The notes beneath the pieces are model-generated. The model was not told where the DNA came from and did no database searches. It was given only the letters and a program-made list of their open reading frames with translations. Below are positions 26,782 through 35,345 of a DNA stretch of 64,000 nt, piece by piece (the first letter of the stretch is position 1; each line of letters opens with the position of its first letter). The translations under genes and the position numbers were made by a program. This DNA is from Bianquea renquensis. Its GTDB lineage: Bacteria; Bacillota; Clostridia; Lachnospirales; Bianqueaceae. Location of the stretch: contig NZ_JACRSQ010000008.1 of NCBI RefSeq assembly GCF_014384895.1, forward strand, positions 1 to 64,000. Reading direction: 5' to 3'.

Positions 26782-27183
26782 ATGACGATGAGCGATCCTA
26801 TTGCCGATATGCTGACTCGTATCCGGAACGGAAATGTCGCAAAGCACGACACTGTGGATGTTCCGGCATCCAAGATGAAGCAGGCGATTGCTGATATTCT
26901 GGTAAGAGAAGGATATATAAAGAAATATGAAGTCGTAAGCGACGGAAATGTGAAGAATCTTCGTATCTATATGAAATATGGGAAAGACAAGAGCGAGAAG
27001 GTCATCACCGGTATCAAAAGAATTTCTAAGCCCGGGCTGCGGGTGTATGCTGGAAAAGATGATATGCCAAGAGTGCTTGGCGGTTTGGGAACTGCTATTA
27101 TTTCAACCAACAAGGGTATCGTGACCGACAAGGAAGCAAGAGCGATGAACGTCGGCGGCGAAGTGCTGGCTTTTGTTTGGTAG
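26782..27183 (+). CDS. rpsH: 30S ribosomal protein S8
   Basis: 133 residues. S8 binds the central domain of 16S rRNA and, in E. coli, represses the spc operon. ATG 26782 or the in-frame ATG 26788 could start; AAAAGGAGG at 26766-26774 favours the first. MSDPIADMLTRIRNG and GGEVLAFVW at the end are diagnostic. Confidence 0.97.
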   Translation: MTMSDPIADMLTRIRNGNVAKHDTVDVPASKMKQAIADILVREGYIKKYEVVSDGNVKNLRIYMKYGKDKSEKVITGIKRISKPGLRVYAGKDDMPRVLGGLGTAIISTNKGIVTDKEARAMNVGGEVLAFVW

Positions 27184-27218
27184 TCTAAGGGCGGAAATTT
27201 TTTAGGAGGTGTAACACC

Positions 27219-27758
27219 ATGTCTCGAATCGGGAGAATGCCCGTACAAATTCCTGCCGGTGTGGAAGTCAAAATCGCGGAGGGCAATGTGGTTACGGTCA
27301 AAGGGCCAAAGGGAACTCTGGAAAAACAATTGCCGCAGGAAATGAGCATTACACAGGAAGAGGGAGCGATCATCGTGAAGCGCCCCAACGATTTGAAGAA
27401 ATTTAAATCGCTGCACGGCTTGACGAGAAGCTTAATAAATAATATGGTCATCGGAGTGACGGACGGCTTCGAGAAGACGCTGGAGATCAACGGCGTTGGA
27501 TACAGAGCGCAGAAGCAAGGAAAGAAGTTGGTTCTATCTCTGGGATATTCCCACCCGGTGGAAATGGAAGATCCGGATGGATTGGAAGCCGTTGTGGATG
27601 GACAGAACAAGATCATCGTCCGAGGGATTGACAAGGAAAAAGTCGGTCAGTATGCGGCGGAGATTCGCTTCAAGCGCCAGCCTGAACCTTATAAAGGAAA
27701 GGGTATCAAGTACTCGGATGAAGTGATTCGCCGCAAAGAAGGAAAGACCGGTAAATAA
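27219..27758 (+). CDS. rplF: 50S ribosomal protein L6
   Basis: 179 residues, two homologous domains near the sarcin-ricin loop. MSRIGRMPVQIPAGVEV and the C-terminal RQPEPYKGKGIKYSDEVIRRKEGKTGK (long conserved tail, given in part) identify it. TTAGGAGGTG precedes the ATG. Confidence 0.98.
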   Translation: MSRIGRMPVQIPAGVEVKIAEGNVVTVKGPKGTLEKQLPQEMSITQEEGAIIVKRPNDLKKFKSLHGLTRSLINNMVIGVTDGFEKTLEINGVGYRAQKQGKKLVLSLGYSHPVEMEDPDGLEAVVDGQNKIIVRGIDKEKVGQYAAEIRFKRQPEPYKGKGIKYSDEVIRRKEGKTGK

Positions 27759-27776
27759 TAAAGGGGTGAAGTCCAA

Positions 27777-28145
27777 ATGATTAAAAAACCTTCCAGCAGT
27801 AAAAATCGTGCGATTAAGCACTACAGATTGCGCAAGGATCTCAATGGGACGGCAGATCGCCCCCGTTTGAGCGTGTATCGCAGCAATCTTCATATGTATG
27901 CACAGCTGATTGATGATGTTCAGGGGTGCACCTTGGCCAGCGCGTCCACCGTGGAAAAGGAAGTGCGTCAGAATCTAGACTGCACATCCGATGTAAACGC
28001 TGCCAAGGCAGTTGGCGAGCTGATTGCAAAGCGGGCATTGGAAAAGGGAATTACAAGCGTTATTTTTGACCGCGGCGGATTCCTGTATCATGGAAAAATT
28101 CAGGCTTTGGCCGATGCTGCCAGAGAAGCCGGTTTGCAATTCTAA
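27777..28145 (+). CDS. rplR: 50S ribosomal protein L18
   Basis: 122 residues, 5S rRNA-binding protein. Basic N-terminus, RPRLSVYRSNLHMYAQLIDD and the C-terminal VIFDRGGFLYHGKIQALADAA are family hallmarks. AAAGGGGTGAAG lies upstream. Confidence 0.97.
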   Translation: MIKKPSSSKNRAIKHYRLRKDLNGTADRPRLSVYRSNLHMYAQLIDDVQGCTLASASTVEKEVRQNLDCTSDVNAAKAVGELIAKRALEKGITSVIFDRGGFLYHGKIQALADAAREAGLQF

Positions 28146-28163
28146 AGGATAGGAGGCAGGTTC

Positions 28164-28676
28164 ATGAAAAAGGAAAAGATTGATCCCAATTCTCTGGGTG
28201 AATTACAGTCCAAGGTCGTCACCATCAAGCGCGTCACCAAAGTTGTAAAAGGCGGCCGGAATTTCCGTTTTACGGCCCTGGTGGTCGTGGGCGATGGAAA
28301 TGGCCATATTGGATTCGGACTTGGGAAGGCAATGGAAATTCCGGAAGCCATCCGCAAGGGCGAGGAAGCCGCGAAGAAAGATATGATTGCGGTGGCCAGA
28401 AACGATGTGGATTCGATTCCCCATGACATCGTCGGCAAGTTCGGGAGCGCCCAGGTGCTGCTGAAGTCTGCGGCCGAGGGAACCGGCGTTATCGCTGGCG
28501 GACCGGCGCGTGCGGTGCTGGAACTCTGCGGGATTCGCAATGTCCGTACGAAGTCGCTGGGATCCAATAACAAGAACAATGTTGTGGCCGCTACCTTTGA
28601 GGGGCTTCGCGGCATCAAGACGCCGGAAGAAGTGGCGCAGATCCGCGGCAAGTCTGTAGCGGAAATTATAGGGTGA
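28164..28676 (+). CDS. rpsE: 30S ribosomal protein S5
   Basis: 170 residues. Together with S3 and S4 it lines the mRNA entry site and affects fidelity. The N-terminal double-stranded-RNA-binding-like domain has RVTKVVKGGRNFRFTALVVV, the second domain VLLKSAAEGTGVIAGGPARAV. No change is evident in the loop linked to spectinomycin resistance (KGGR region). Confidence 0.98.
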   Translation: MKKEKIDPNSLGELQSKVVTIKRVTKVVKGGRNFRFTALVVVGDGNGHIGFGLGKAMEIPEAIRKGEEAAKKDMIAVARNDVDSIPHDIVGKFGSAQVLLKSAAEGTGVIAGGPARAVLELCGIRNVRTKSLGSNNKNNVVAATFEGLRGIKTPEEVAQIRGKSVAEIIG

Positions 28677-28689
28677 GGAGGGCTTTTAT

Positions 28690-28875
28690 ATGGCACAGCT
28701 TAAGATTACGTTGGCGAAATCAACCATAGGAGCCATTCCCAAGCACAAGAAGACAGCGATTGCCCTTGGTCTTACCAAGACGCAGAAGACGGTGATCAAG
28801 CCGGATAACGCTGCCATTCGTGGTATGATTCGTTCCATTGAACATCTCGTGAAAGTTGAAGAAATTCAGGATTAA
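28690..28875 (+). CDS. rpmD: 50S ribosomal protein L30
   Basis: 61 residues. LKITLAKSTIGAIPKHKKT and GLTKTQKTVIKPDNAAIRGMI match L30. Located in the canonical place between rpsE and rplO, with GAGGAGGGC before the ATG. Confidence 0.96.
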   Translation: MAQLKITLAKSTIGAIPKHKKTAIALGLTKTQKTVIKPDNAAIRGMIRSIEHLVKVEEIQD

Positions 28876-28887
28876 GGAGGCGCACCA

Positions 28888-29328
28888 ATGAATTTACAAG
28901 ATTTAAAGCCGGCTGAAGGCTCAAAGCGAAGCGCATTCCGCGTCGGCAGAGGCCACGGTTCCGGAAACGGAAAGACCGCGGGCCGCGGCCACAAGGGACA
29001 GAAAGCTCGTTCCGGCGGCGGCGTCCGTCCTGGTTTTGAAGGCGGCCAGATGCCGTTGTATAGGCGGATCCCAAAGCGGGGATTCACCAATCGCAATTCC
29101 AAAGAGATTATCGCGATTAATGTTGACCGCTTGAATTGCTTTGATGATGGAGCTGAAGTAACGATTGAAGCCCTCCAGGCGGCGGGCATCATCAAAAACC
29201 CTATGGATGGAGTCAAGCTTTTGGGGAATGGCGATCTTACCAAAAAGCTGAGTGTCAAGGTCAACGGGTACAGCCAGAGCGCAAAAGAGAAAATTGAGGC
29301 GGCAGGCGGTACAGCAGAACTAGTATAA
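28888..29328 (+). CDS. rplO: 50S ribosomal protein L15
   Basis: 146 residues, late-assembly protein. Gly/Arg-rich N-terminal tail that threads into 23S rRNA (VGRGHGSGNGKTAGRGHKGQ) and the motif FEGGQMPLYRRIPKRGF are present. Twelve bases after rpmD. Confidence 0.97.
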   Translation: MNLQDLKPAEGSKRSAFRVGRGHGSGNGKTAGRGHKGQKARSGGGVRPGFEGGQMPLYRRIPKRGFTNRNSKEIIAINVDRLNCFDDGAEVTIEALQAAGIIKNPMDGVKLLGNGDLTKKLSVKVNGYSQSAKEKIEAAGGTAELV

Positions 29329-29363
29329 TGCTTTGCCAAATTGGTTAGAGGAGGGCGGTTGAT

Positions 29364-30626
29364 TTGTTTAAATCCGTAAGAGATGCTTTTAAAATTCCGG
29401 ATCTGCGGCGAAGGATTTTGTATACGCTGTTGATGCTGGCTATCGTCCGCATCGGATCCGTTATGCCAAGCCCTTTGATCGAAGCTGACGCAATTCAAGA
29501 GTATTTTAGTCAGGCGAGCGGTGTCATGGCTCTGTTTGATGCCATGTCCGGCGGCGCCTTTAGCCAGATGAATTTGTTTGCTATGGGTATCACGCCGTAT
29601 ATCAATTCGTCCATTATTATAAGCCTTCTGACCATTGCGATTCCACGCCTGGAAGAGCTGCAGAAGGATGGGGAGTCAGGGCGAAAGAAGATTGCGCAGT
29701 ATACCCGCTATCTGACGGTTGTGTTGGCGTTAGTTCAAGCTTTCGGCATATCCTACAGCCTGCGCTCGGTATTTTCGGATGCGTTTCCGACAGCGTGGTC
29801 GATTATCCTATCCATCGCTGTGTTTACAGCAGGAACGGCTTTTGTCATGTGGGTCGGAGAGAATATCACCTCCAAAGGTATCGGAAATGGAATCTCCCTG
29901 ATTATCTTTATCAACATCCTATCCCGGATTCCATCTACAATATCCACCCTGGGAAGTCAGGAAAATAAATGGATGATCGTGATCATCGTCATCGCTGCGG
30001 TCATTATCACTGCCTTCGTCGTAGCGCTACAGTTGGCGGAGCGCCGGATTCCCGTACAGTATGCGAAGAAAGTTCAAGGAAGAAAGACCTATGGCGGGCA
30101 GTCGACGCATATCCCGATCAAAGTCAACCTGGCAGGTGTGATTCCCATCATCTTTGCCATCTCGCTGTTGAGTTTCCCCCAGATCATCACAGGGTTCGTA
30201 ACGGCGACTCCTACTGGATGGTGGGCGACGGTGCTTCGGTATTTGAGCACTTCGCACCCGGTTGGCGCTTGTCTGTATGTGTTGCTCATCATTTTCTTCA
30301 CCTATTTCTACTCTTCGATCACCTTCAACCCCATGGAGATCGCGGAGAATATGAAGAAGAGCGGAGGCTTCATCCCTGGAATCCGTCCGGGAAAGCCAAC
30401 GTATGACTATCTGAAAAAGGTATCAAAGTATGTGATTTTCATTGGCGCCATCGGATTGGCCATCGTGGCCAGCTTGCCGGTGATCATGTCCGCTGTCACC
30501 AATATCGACGGCCTCAACATCGGCGGCTCATCGCTCTTGATCGTTGTCGGCGTTGCGCTGGAGACGGTGAAAGCGGTAGAAAGCCAGATGGTCATGCGCC
30601 ATTATAAAGGCTTTTTGAGCAAATAG
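29364..30626 (+). CDS. secY: Preprotein translocase subunit SecY
   Basis: 420-residue channel of the Sec translocon with ten predicted membrane spans. TTG 29364 follows GAGGAGGGCGG and gives MFKSVRDAFKIPDLRRRILYT. Landmarks: ALFDAMSGGAFSQMNLFAMGI (plug region), ITPYINSSIII, the cytoplasmic loop with RRIPVQYAKK and GRKTYGGQSTHIPIKVN for ribosome/SecA contact, and RPGKPTYDYL. SecE is at 605; SecG is not in the window. Confidence 0.98.
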   Translation: MFKSVRDAFKIPDLRRRILYTLLMLAIVRIGSVMPSPLIEADAIQEYFSQASGVMALFDAMSGGAFSQMNLFAMGITPYINSSIIISLLTIAIPRLEELQKDGESGRKKIAQYTRYLTVVLALVQAFGISYSLRSVFSDAFPTAWSIILSIAVFTAGTAFVMWVGENITSKGIGNGISLIIFINILSRIPSTISTLGSQENKWMIVIIVIAAVIITAFVVALQLAERRIPVQYAKKVQGRKTYGGQSTHIPIKVNLAGVIPIIFAISLLSFPQIITGFVTATPTGWWATVLRYLSTSHPVGACLYVLLIIFFTYFYSSITFNPMEIAENMKKSGGFIPGIRPGKPTYDYLKKVSKYVIFIGAIGLAIVASLPVIMSAVTNIDGLNIGGSSLLIVVGVALETVKAVESQMVMRHYKGFLSK

Positions 30627-30655
30627 ACCTGGTCTGTATGAAAGGAGCCAATGGA

Positions 30656-31288
30656 TTGAAACTTATATTATTGGGCGCCCCAGGCGCCGGCAAAGGAACG
30701 CAGGCTTCACGTCTGGCGGAGCTCTACGCCATCCCCCATATATCCACCGGAGATATCTTCCGAGCTAACCTGAAGGAAGAGACGCCTTTAGGGCTAAAGG
30801 CGAAGGAGTATATGGATCAGGGGTTGCTGGTGCCAGACGAATTGACGGTGGATCTCGTCATGGATCGACTGAAGAAGGATGACTGCGCAGGAGGCTATAT
30901 ACTGGATGGATTTCCAAGAACGATCGTACAGGCAACGGCCTTGGATGAAAAAGAAGAGGTGGATGCGGCGATCAATGTGGAGGTCCCAGATGTGTCGATT
31001 ATCCGGCGCATGGCTGGACGTCGCGTGTGTCCCGCCTGCGGAGAGCCCTATCATACGGAATACAAGATACCGTCCCGGGACGGAGTCTGCGACCGCTGCG
31101 GCGCAGAGCTGATCATCCGAAAGGATGATGAGGCGGAGACGGTCAGGAAGCGGTTGACGGTCTATCATGATCAGACAGCTCCTCTGATTTCTCACTATGA
31201 GGCGGCAGGTAAGCTTATCACCGTCGATGGAACTGAGTCGGTAGAAGCGGTCACAGAGGCCATCGTAAAGGCTCTGAAGGAGCGGTAG
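30656..31288 (+). CDS. adk: Adenylate kinase
   Basis: 210-residue enzyme interconverting ATP + AMP and 2 ADP. TTG 30656 is preferred: the box AAAGGAG (30641-30647) is 8 bases upstream, and an in-frame ATG at 30638 lies before it. P-loop GAPGAGKGT is residues 7-15. The LID domain is the zinc form, with CPACG and CDRCG pairs separated by YHTEYKIPSRDGV, as in many Gram-positives. Usual place between secY and map; only one base separates its stop from map. Confidence 0.97.
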   Translation: MKLILLGAPGAGKGTQASRLAELYAIPHISTGDIFRANLKEETPLGLKAKEYMDQGLLVPDELTVDLVMDRLKKDDCAGGYILDGFPRTIVQATALDEKEEVDAAINVEVPDVSIIRRMAGRRVCPACGEPYHTEYKIPSRDGVCDRCGAELIIRKDDEAETVRKRLTVYHDQTAPLISHYEAAGKLITVDGTESVEAVTEAIVKALKER

Positions 31289-31289
31289 A

Positions 31290-32042
31290 ATGGCGATAGC
31301 AGTCAAGAACCCGGAGGCAATCGAGAAGATGCGAAGAGCATGCCGCATCGTGGCTCTGGTCCATAAGACGATGGAGCAGGAGATACGGCCGGGTATTTCA
31401 ACCGCCTATTTGGACCGGGTTGCGGAGGAAGTGATCCGTTCGGAGAAAGCAACGCCCTCCTTTAAGGGATACAGAGGATTTCCTGGAGCCATCTGCGCGT
31501 CCGTGGACGATGAGGTGATTCACGGCATTCCCAGCGAGAAAAGGGTTCTGCATGAGGGCAGTATCATCAGCATTGATGTGGGAGCCTATATCGACGGATA
31601 CCACGGCGATGGCGCGAGGACCTTTCCGGTTGGCGTGATTTCTGACGAGGCAAGGGCATTGATTGAAGGGACGAGAGAAAGTTTCTTCGAGGGTATGAAG
31701 TATGCCAAAGATGGGAATCATTTACATGAAATATCGGCGGCCATCCAGAAAAAGGCAGAGAGCTATGGATACGGAGTTGTTCGGGAGTTCGTCGGTCATG
31801 GCGTCGGCAAGAAGCTGCACGAGGACCCGTCGATTCCGAACTTCAAGCCAATTGGGCGTGGGCCGAGGCTCGTGGCGGGCATGACCCTTGCAGTGGAGCC
31901 TATGATCAATGCGGGGCGTCCGGAAGTGCGGGTACTGGAAGATGATTGGACGACCGTTACCCGCGATGGCTCATTATCGGCTCATTATGAAAATACCATT
32001 TTAATAACCAAGACAGGATATGAGATTCTGACCAAGCTTTAG
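31290..32042 (+). CDS. map: Methionine aminopeptidase, type I
   Basis: 250-residue cytosolic metalloenzyme removing initiator methionine. Metal ligands expected in SIDVGAYIDGYHGDGARTF (two Asp), VGHGVGKKLHE (His) and VEPMI / YENTILIT (two Glu) are all present. Starts one base after adk, with AAGGAG inside the adk 3' end, indicating translational coupling. No N-terminal SEC-C zinc extension is present. Confidence 0.97.
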   Translation: MAIAVKNPEAIEKMRRACRIVALVHKTMEQEIRPGISTAYLDRVAEEVIRSEKATPSFKGYRGFPGAICASVDDEVIHGIPSEKRVLHEGSIISIDVGAYIDGYHGDGARTFPVGVISDEARALIEGTRESFFEGMKYAKDGNHLHEISAAIQKKAESYGYGVVREFVGHGVGKKLHEDPSIPNFKPIGRGPRLVAGMTLAVEPMINAGRPEVRVLEDDWTTVTRDGSLSAHYENTILITKTGYEILTKL

Positions 32043-32070
32043 CGGTCAGCAAGGGTAGGAGGTTTAAGAT

Positions 32071-32289
32071 TTGTCGAAAAGTGATGTTGTAGAGTTTGAA
32101 GGAACCGTAGTGGAAAAGCTGCCCAATGCCATGTTTTTGGTGGAGTTAGAAAATGGTCATCAGGTTTTGAGTCATATCAGCGGAAAGCTACGGATGAATT
32201 TCATTAAAATATTACCGGGAGATAAAGTGACCATTGAATTATCCCCCTATGATTTGACGAAGGGCCGCATTATCTGGCGTGCGAAATAG
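32071..32289 (+). CDS. infA: Translation initiation factor IF-1
   Basis: 72 residues, single OB-fold protein that blocks the A site during initiation. TTG 32071 with GGTAGGAGGTT upstream gives MSKSDVVEFEGTVVEKLPNA. HQVLSHISGKLRMNFIKILPGDKV and DLTKGRIIWRAK are standard. No KOW-type ribosomal-L14e-like gene lies between map and infA, unlike in some Firmicutes. Confidence 0.97.
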   Translation: MSKSDVVEFEGTVVEKLPNAMFLVELENGHQVLSHISGKLRMNFIKILPGDKVTIELSPYDLTKGRIIWRAK

Positions 32290-32329
32290 CAGCAAGGCGC
32301 GCTGCGGGATTTAGAAAGGAGCGACTAGG

Positions 32330-32443
32330 ATGAAGGTTCGTTCATCAGTAAAGCCAATTTGCGAAAAATGCAAGGTAATCAAGAGAAAAGGCAAGATCAT
32401 GATTATCTGTGAAAATCCGAAGCACAAACAAAAGCAGGGTTGA
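32330..32443 (+). CDS. rpmJ: 50S ribosomal protein L36, zinc-binding type
   Basis: 37-residue protein, read directly: MKVRSSVKPICEKCKVIKR, then KGKIMIICENPKHKQKQG. Zinc ligands Cys11, Cys14, Cys27 and His33 are intact. AGAAAGGAGCG lies before ATG 32330. Canonical place between infA and rpsM, but here followed by a 307-bp gap with its own promoter. Confidence 0.96.
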   Translation: MKVRSSVKPICEKCKVIKRKGKIMIICENPKHKQKQG

Positions 32444-32547
32444 TCGCGCGTAGATTTGTATCATAATCCCACGAGATTCCGGCGGTGGAGAGCGATGCTT
32501 TGTGCATATTCGCCGGGTTTGGCGGAAGGCAGATGGCAAAAATTTGC

Positions 32548-32576
32548 TTGCAAAACCGGAAATTCTGCGATATAAT
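32548..32576 (+). promoter_or_regulatory. Internal sigma-A promoter for rpsM-rpsK-rpsD-rpoA
   Basis: TTGCAA (32548-32553), 17-bp spacer, TATAAT (32571-32576). It separates the alpha genes from the spc genes transcriptionally. The 32444-32547 stretch before it shows no further feature. Confidence 0.82.
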
Positions 32577-32582
32577 TAAACT

Positions 32583-32750
32583 TCGGGAAACTATATTTTG
32601 ACGCGGCTGCAATGAAAGCGTTTGGCAAACGCCCATTGCTGATGGAAATACAATCGGTGGATTCCCCACGGGATTCATCAACCAGGCTGTAGCCAAGGGC
32701 AAGGTCTGGCAGGTTTTTAGGAAGTAGAAATCTAGGAGGTGCACGATTAC
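32583..32750 (+). promoter_or_regulatory. Long rpsM leader, possible r-protein regulatory RNA
   Basis: About 165 nt of untranslated leader. GAAAGCGTTTGGCAAACGC (about 32613-32631) forms a GCGTTTG-type hairpin and GGTGGATTCCCCACGGGATTCATC (split) offers further pairing. Position and length resemble leaders bound by S4 or other alpha-operon proteins, but I cannot match it to a known family. Confidence 0.4.
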
Positions 32751-33119
32751 ATGGCACGTATTGCTGGTGTAGATTTACCCAACGAGAAGCGAGTTGAGAT
32801 TGGCCTTACCTACATTTATGGTATCGGTCGCGCCAGTTCCAATCGTATCTTACAGGAAGCCGGTATCAACCCTGATACCCGTGTGCGCGATCTGACGGAC
32901 GACGAGACGAACAAGATTCGTGAGATCATCGAGGCCACACAGGTTGTCGAAGGTGATTTGCGCAGAGAGACGGCTCTCAACATTAAGAGATTGACGGAAA
33001 TCGGATGCTATCGCGGCATTCGTCACAGAAAGAGCCTTCCCGTTCGCGGTCAGAATACGAAAACCAATGCTCGGACTCGCAAAGGACCAAAGAGAACCGT
33101 GGCCAATAAGAAGAAATAA
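32751..33119 (+). CDS. rpsM: 30S ribosomal protein S13
   Basis: 122 residues. S13 bridges to the large subunit and touches P-site tRNA. ATG 32751 follows TAGGAGGTG and gives MARIAGVDLPNEKRVEIGLTY; the frame extends upstream only by chance. RGIRHRKSLPVRGQNTKTNAR is the conserved C-terminal block. Confidence 0.98.
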   Translation: MARIAGVDLPNEKRVEIGLTYIYGIGRASSNRILQEAGINPDTRVRDLTDDETNKIREIIEATQVVEGDLRRETALNIKRLTEIGCYRGIRHRKSLPVRGQNTKTNARTRKGPKRTVANKKK

Positions 33120-33135
33120 GTAGGAGGTCAGGAAG

Positions 33136-33537
33136 TTGGCAGCTAAGAAAGTAGCGAAGAAAACAACGACGCGTCGCCGTGTCCGCAAGAATGTGGATAA
33201 GGGACAGGCGCATATTCAGTCTACGTTTAATAATACAATCGTAACGCTCACCGATACGGCGGGCAACGCCCTTTCCTGGGCAAGCGCCGGCGGTCTGGGA
33301 TTCCGTGGATCCCGCAAGAATACCCCCTATGCCGCACAGATGGCCGCGGAGACAGCCGCCAAGGCTGCTATGGAGCATGGCCTGAAGTCTGTCGAAGTCA
33401 TGGTGAAGGGACCGGGAGCTGGCCGTGAAGCCGCCATTCGCGCTCTTCAGGCAGCCGGATTGGAAGTAACCATGATCAAGGATGTGACGCCCGTTCCCCA
33501 CAACGGCTGCCGTCCTCCGAAGCGCAGAAGAGTGTAA
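33136..33537 (+). CDS. rpsK: 30S ribosomal protein S11
   Basis: 133 residues, platform protein near the mRNA exit. TTG 33136 follows TAGGAGGTC. QAHIQSTFNNTIVTLTDTAG and VTPVPHNGCRPPKRRRV identify it. Sixteen bases after rpsM. Confidence 0.98.
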   Translation: MAAKKVAKKTTTRRRVRKNVDKGQAHIQSTFNNTIVTLTDTAGNALSWASAGGLGFRGSRKNTPYAAQMAAETAAKAAMEHGLKSVEVMVKGPGAGREAAIRALQAAGLEVTMIKDVTPVPHNGCRPPKRRRV

Positions 33538-33559
33538 TCTCAGGAGGTGAAATAAGACT

Positions 33560-34186
33560 ATGGCTAGATATTCAGGACCGGTATGCAGACTATGCCGGAG
33601 AGAAGGACAGAAATTATTTTTGAAGGGTGACCGCTGCTACACAGGCAAATGCTCCGTCGATCGCCGCACCTATGCGCCCGGTATGCATGGACAGAATCGC
33701 AAGAAGCAGTCCGAGTACGGATTGCAGCTCCGTGAGAAGCAGAAGGCAAAGCGCATTTACGGCATTTTGGAGACGCAGTTCCACAATTATTTTGAGAAGG
33801 CGTCACAGCAAAAGGGAATCACAGGTGAGAACCTGCTGCGCCTGTTGGAGATCCGTCTGGATAACGTCGTCTACCGCGCAGGGTTTGGGCGCTCACGCAC
33901 AGAGGCGCGTCAGGTGGTGCGCCACAACCATATCGAAGTCAACGGAAAAAAGGTAAACATTCCCTCCTATCAGGTCAAGGTCGGGGATGTGATCACGATC
34001 AAGGAGCAGTCCAAGGGGATTCAAAGATTCAAGGATATCTTTGAGACGGCATCCTCCAGAACCGCCCCCCAGTGGATGGATGTGAACTTTGATCAGGCTC
34101 AGATCACCGTTACTGCGCTGCCAGCGCGTGATCAGATCGATATCCCGGTTGAAGAGACACTTATCGTCGAGTTGTATTCTAAATAA
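33560..34186 (+). CDS. rpsD: 30S ribosomal protein S4, zinc-binding type
   Basis: 208 residues, primary 16S-binding assembly protein; in many bacteria also a translational repressor. The N-terminal zinc site has Cys9, Cys12, Cys26 and Cys31 (VCRLCRREGQ, DRCYTGKC). The S4 RNA-binding domain starts near residue 97 (LEIRLDNVVYRAGFGRSRTEARQ). Found inside the alpha cluster here, whereas in Bacillus it is elsewhere. CAGGAGGTG precedes the ATG. Confidence 0.98.
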   Translation: MARYSGPVCRLCRREGQKLFLKGDRCYTGKCSVDRRTYAPGMHGQNRKKQSEYGLQLREKQKAKRIYGILETQFHNYFEKASQQKGITGENLLRLLEIRLDNVVYRAGFGRSRTEARQVVRHNHIEVNGKKVNIPSYQVKVGDVITIKEQSKGIQRFKDIFETASSRTAPQWMDVNFDQAQITVTALPARDQIDIPVEETLIVELYSK

Positions 34187-34214
34187 TAGAAAGAGTTAGT
34201 GAAGGAGGGCCCCT

Positions 34215-35174
34215 GTGTTAGAATTTGAGAAACCACGCATAGAAGTGATGGATATCAGTGAGGACGGTACCTACGGCAAGTTTGTTGTTGAGCCTTTAGA
34301 GAGGGGTTATGGTACCACATTAGGAAATTCTCTGCGCAGGATTATGCTGTCTTCTCTGCCCGGCGCGGCCGTTTCCAGCATCAAGATCGAGGGAGTTCTG
34401 CACGAATTCTCGACAGTTCCTGGTGTCAAGGAGGACGTGTCGGAAATCATTCTGAACCTGAAGAACCTTGCGATAAAATGTCACGGGGAAAGCAATGAAG
34501 CTCGCAACGCTTATATTGAATTTGAGGGCGAGGGAGTCATTCATGCTGGGGATATTAAAGTAGACCAGGATATTGAAATCATCAATCCGGACCTTGTCAT
34601 TGCAACGCTCAGCGGAGGTACGGATTCCAGATTGTTCATGGAGATGAGCGTCACGAAAGGGCGGGGCTATGTGGGCGCCGACAAGAACAAGAGTGACGAC
34701 CAATCCATCGGGATCATACCCATCGATTCACTCTATACTCCGGTACAGCGGGTCAACTTTATTGTTGAGAATACTCGAGTCGGACAGATTACCGACTTCG
34801 ATAAGTTGACGATGGAAGTGTGGACCAACGGCACGCTGCAGCCCGATGAAGCGGTGAGTCTGGCGGCAAAGGTATTGAACGATCATTTGGCATTGTTTAT
34901 CGATTTGTCTGATAGTGCGAAGAACGCAGAAATCATGGTGGAGAAGGAAGAGGATCAGAAGGAGAAGGTTTTGGAGATGACCATCGAAGAGCTGGATCTT
35001 TCGGTTCGCTCCTACAACTGCCTGAAGAGAGCGGGAATCAACACAGTAGAGGATTTGACAAACCGGACGGAAGAGGAAATGATGAAGGTCCGAAATCTCG
35101 GCAGAAAATCCCTGGATGAGGTGCTGGGCAAACTGGAAGAGCTTGGGTTGGCGCTGAAACCGGGCGATGACTGA
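34215..35174 (+). CDS. rpoA: DNA-directed RNA polymerase subunit alpha
   Basis: 319 residues. The N-terminal domain (1 to about 230) dimerises and seeds polymerase assembly (YGTTLGNSLRRIMLSSLPG); a flexible acidic linker leads to the C-terminal domain (about 250-319, ELDLSVRSYNCLKRAGINTVEDL, RNLGRKSLDEVLGKLEELGL) that binds UP elements and activators. GTG 34215 follows GAAGGAGGGC. Confidence 0.99.
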   Translation: MLEFEKPRIEVMDISEDGTYGKFVVEPLERGYGTTLGNSLRRIMLSSLPGAAVSSIKIEGVLHEFSTVPGVKEDVSEIILNLKNLAIKCHGESNEARNAYIEFEGEGVIHAGDIKVDQDIEIINPDLVIATLSGGTDSRLFMEMSVTKGRGYVGADKNKSDDQSIGIIPIDSLYTPVQRVNFIVENTRVGQITDFDKLTMEVWTNGTLQPDEAVSLAAKVLNDHLALFIDLSDSAKNAEIMVEKEEDQKEKVLEMTIEELDLSVRSYNCLKRAGINTVEDLTNRTEEEMMKVRNLGRKSLDEVLGKLEELGLALKPGDD

Positions 35175-35345
35175 TCAGGAGTTGGCAGGACATAGCGTCC
35201 ATAATAGGTAAAGGGGCTTTATTCCCGCGGGGATAGAGCGACGGCGTCTGCGGCTGCCTGTAGTGGAGCATGGCAGATACCGGGGACCGCGTCAAATCTT
35301 TATAGGCCGCGGTCTTTTAGTGGAATACGGACTAGGAGGTTCATT
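35175..35345 (+). promoter_or_regulatory. 171-bp rpoA-rplQ gap, possible internal leader
   Basis: No coding frame is convincing. Local complementarity includes GACCGCG (from about 35285) with CGCGGTC (from about 35308), a perfect 7-bp stem around a 16-nt loop, followed by TTTTAG. Most neighbours have gaps below 40 bp, so this one is notable. It may control rplQ or be a weak attenuator. Confidence 0.4.
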
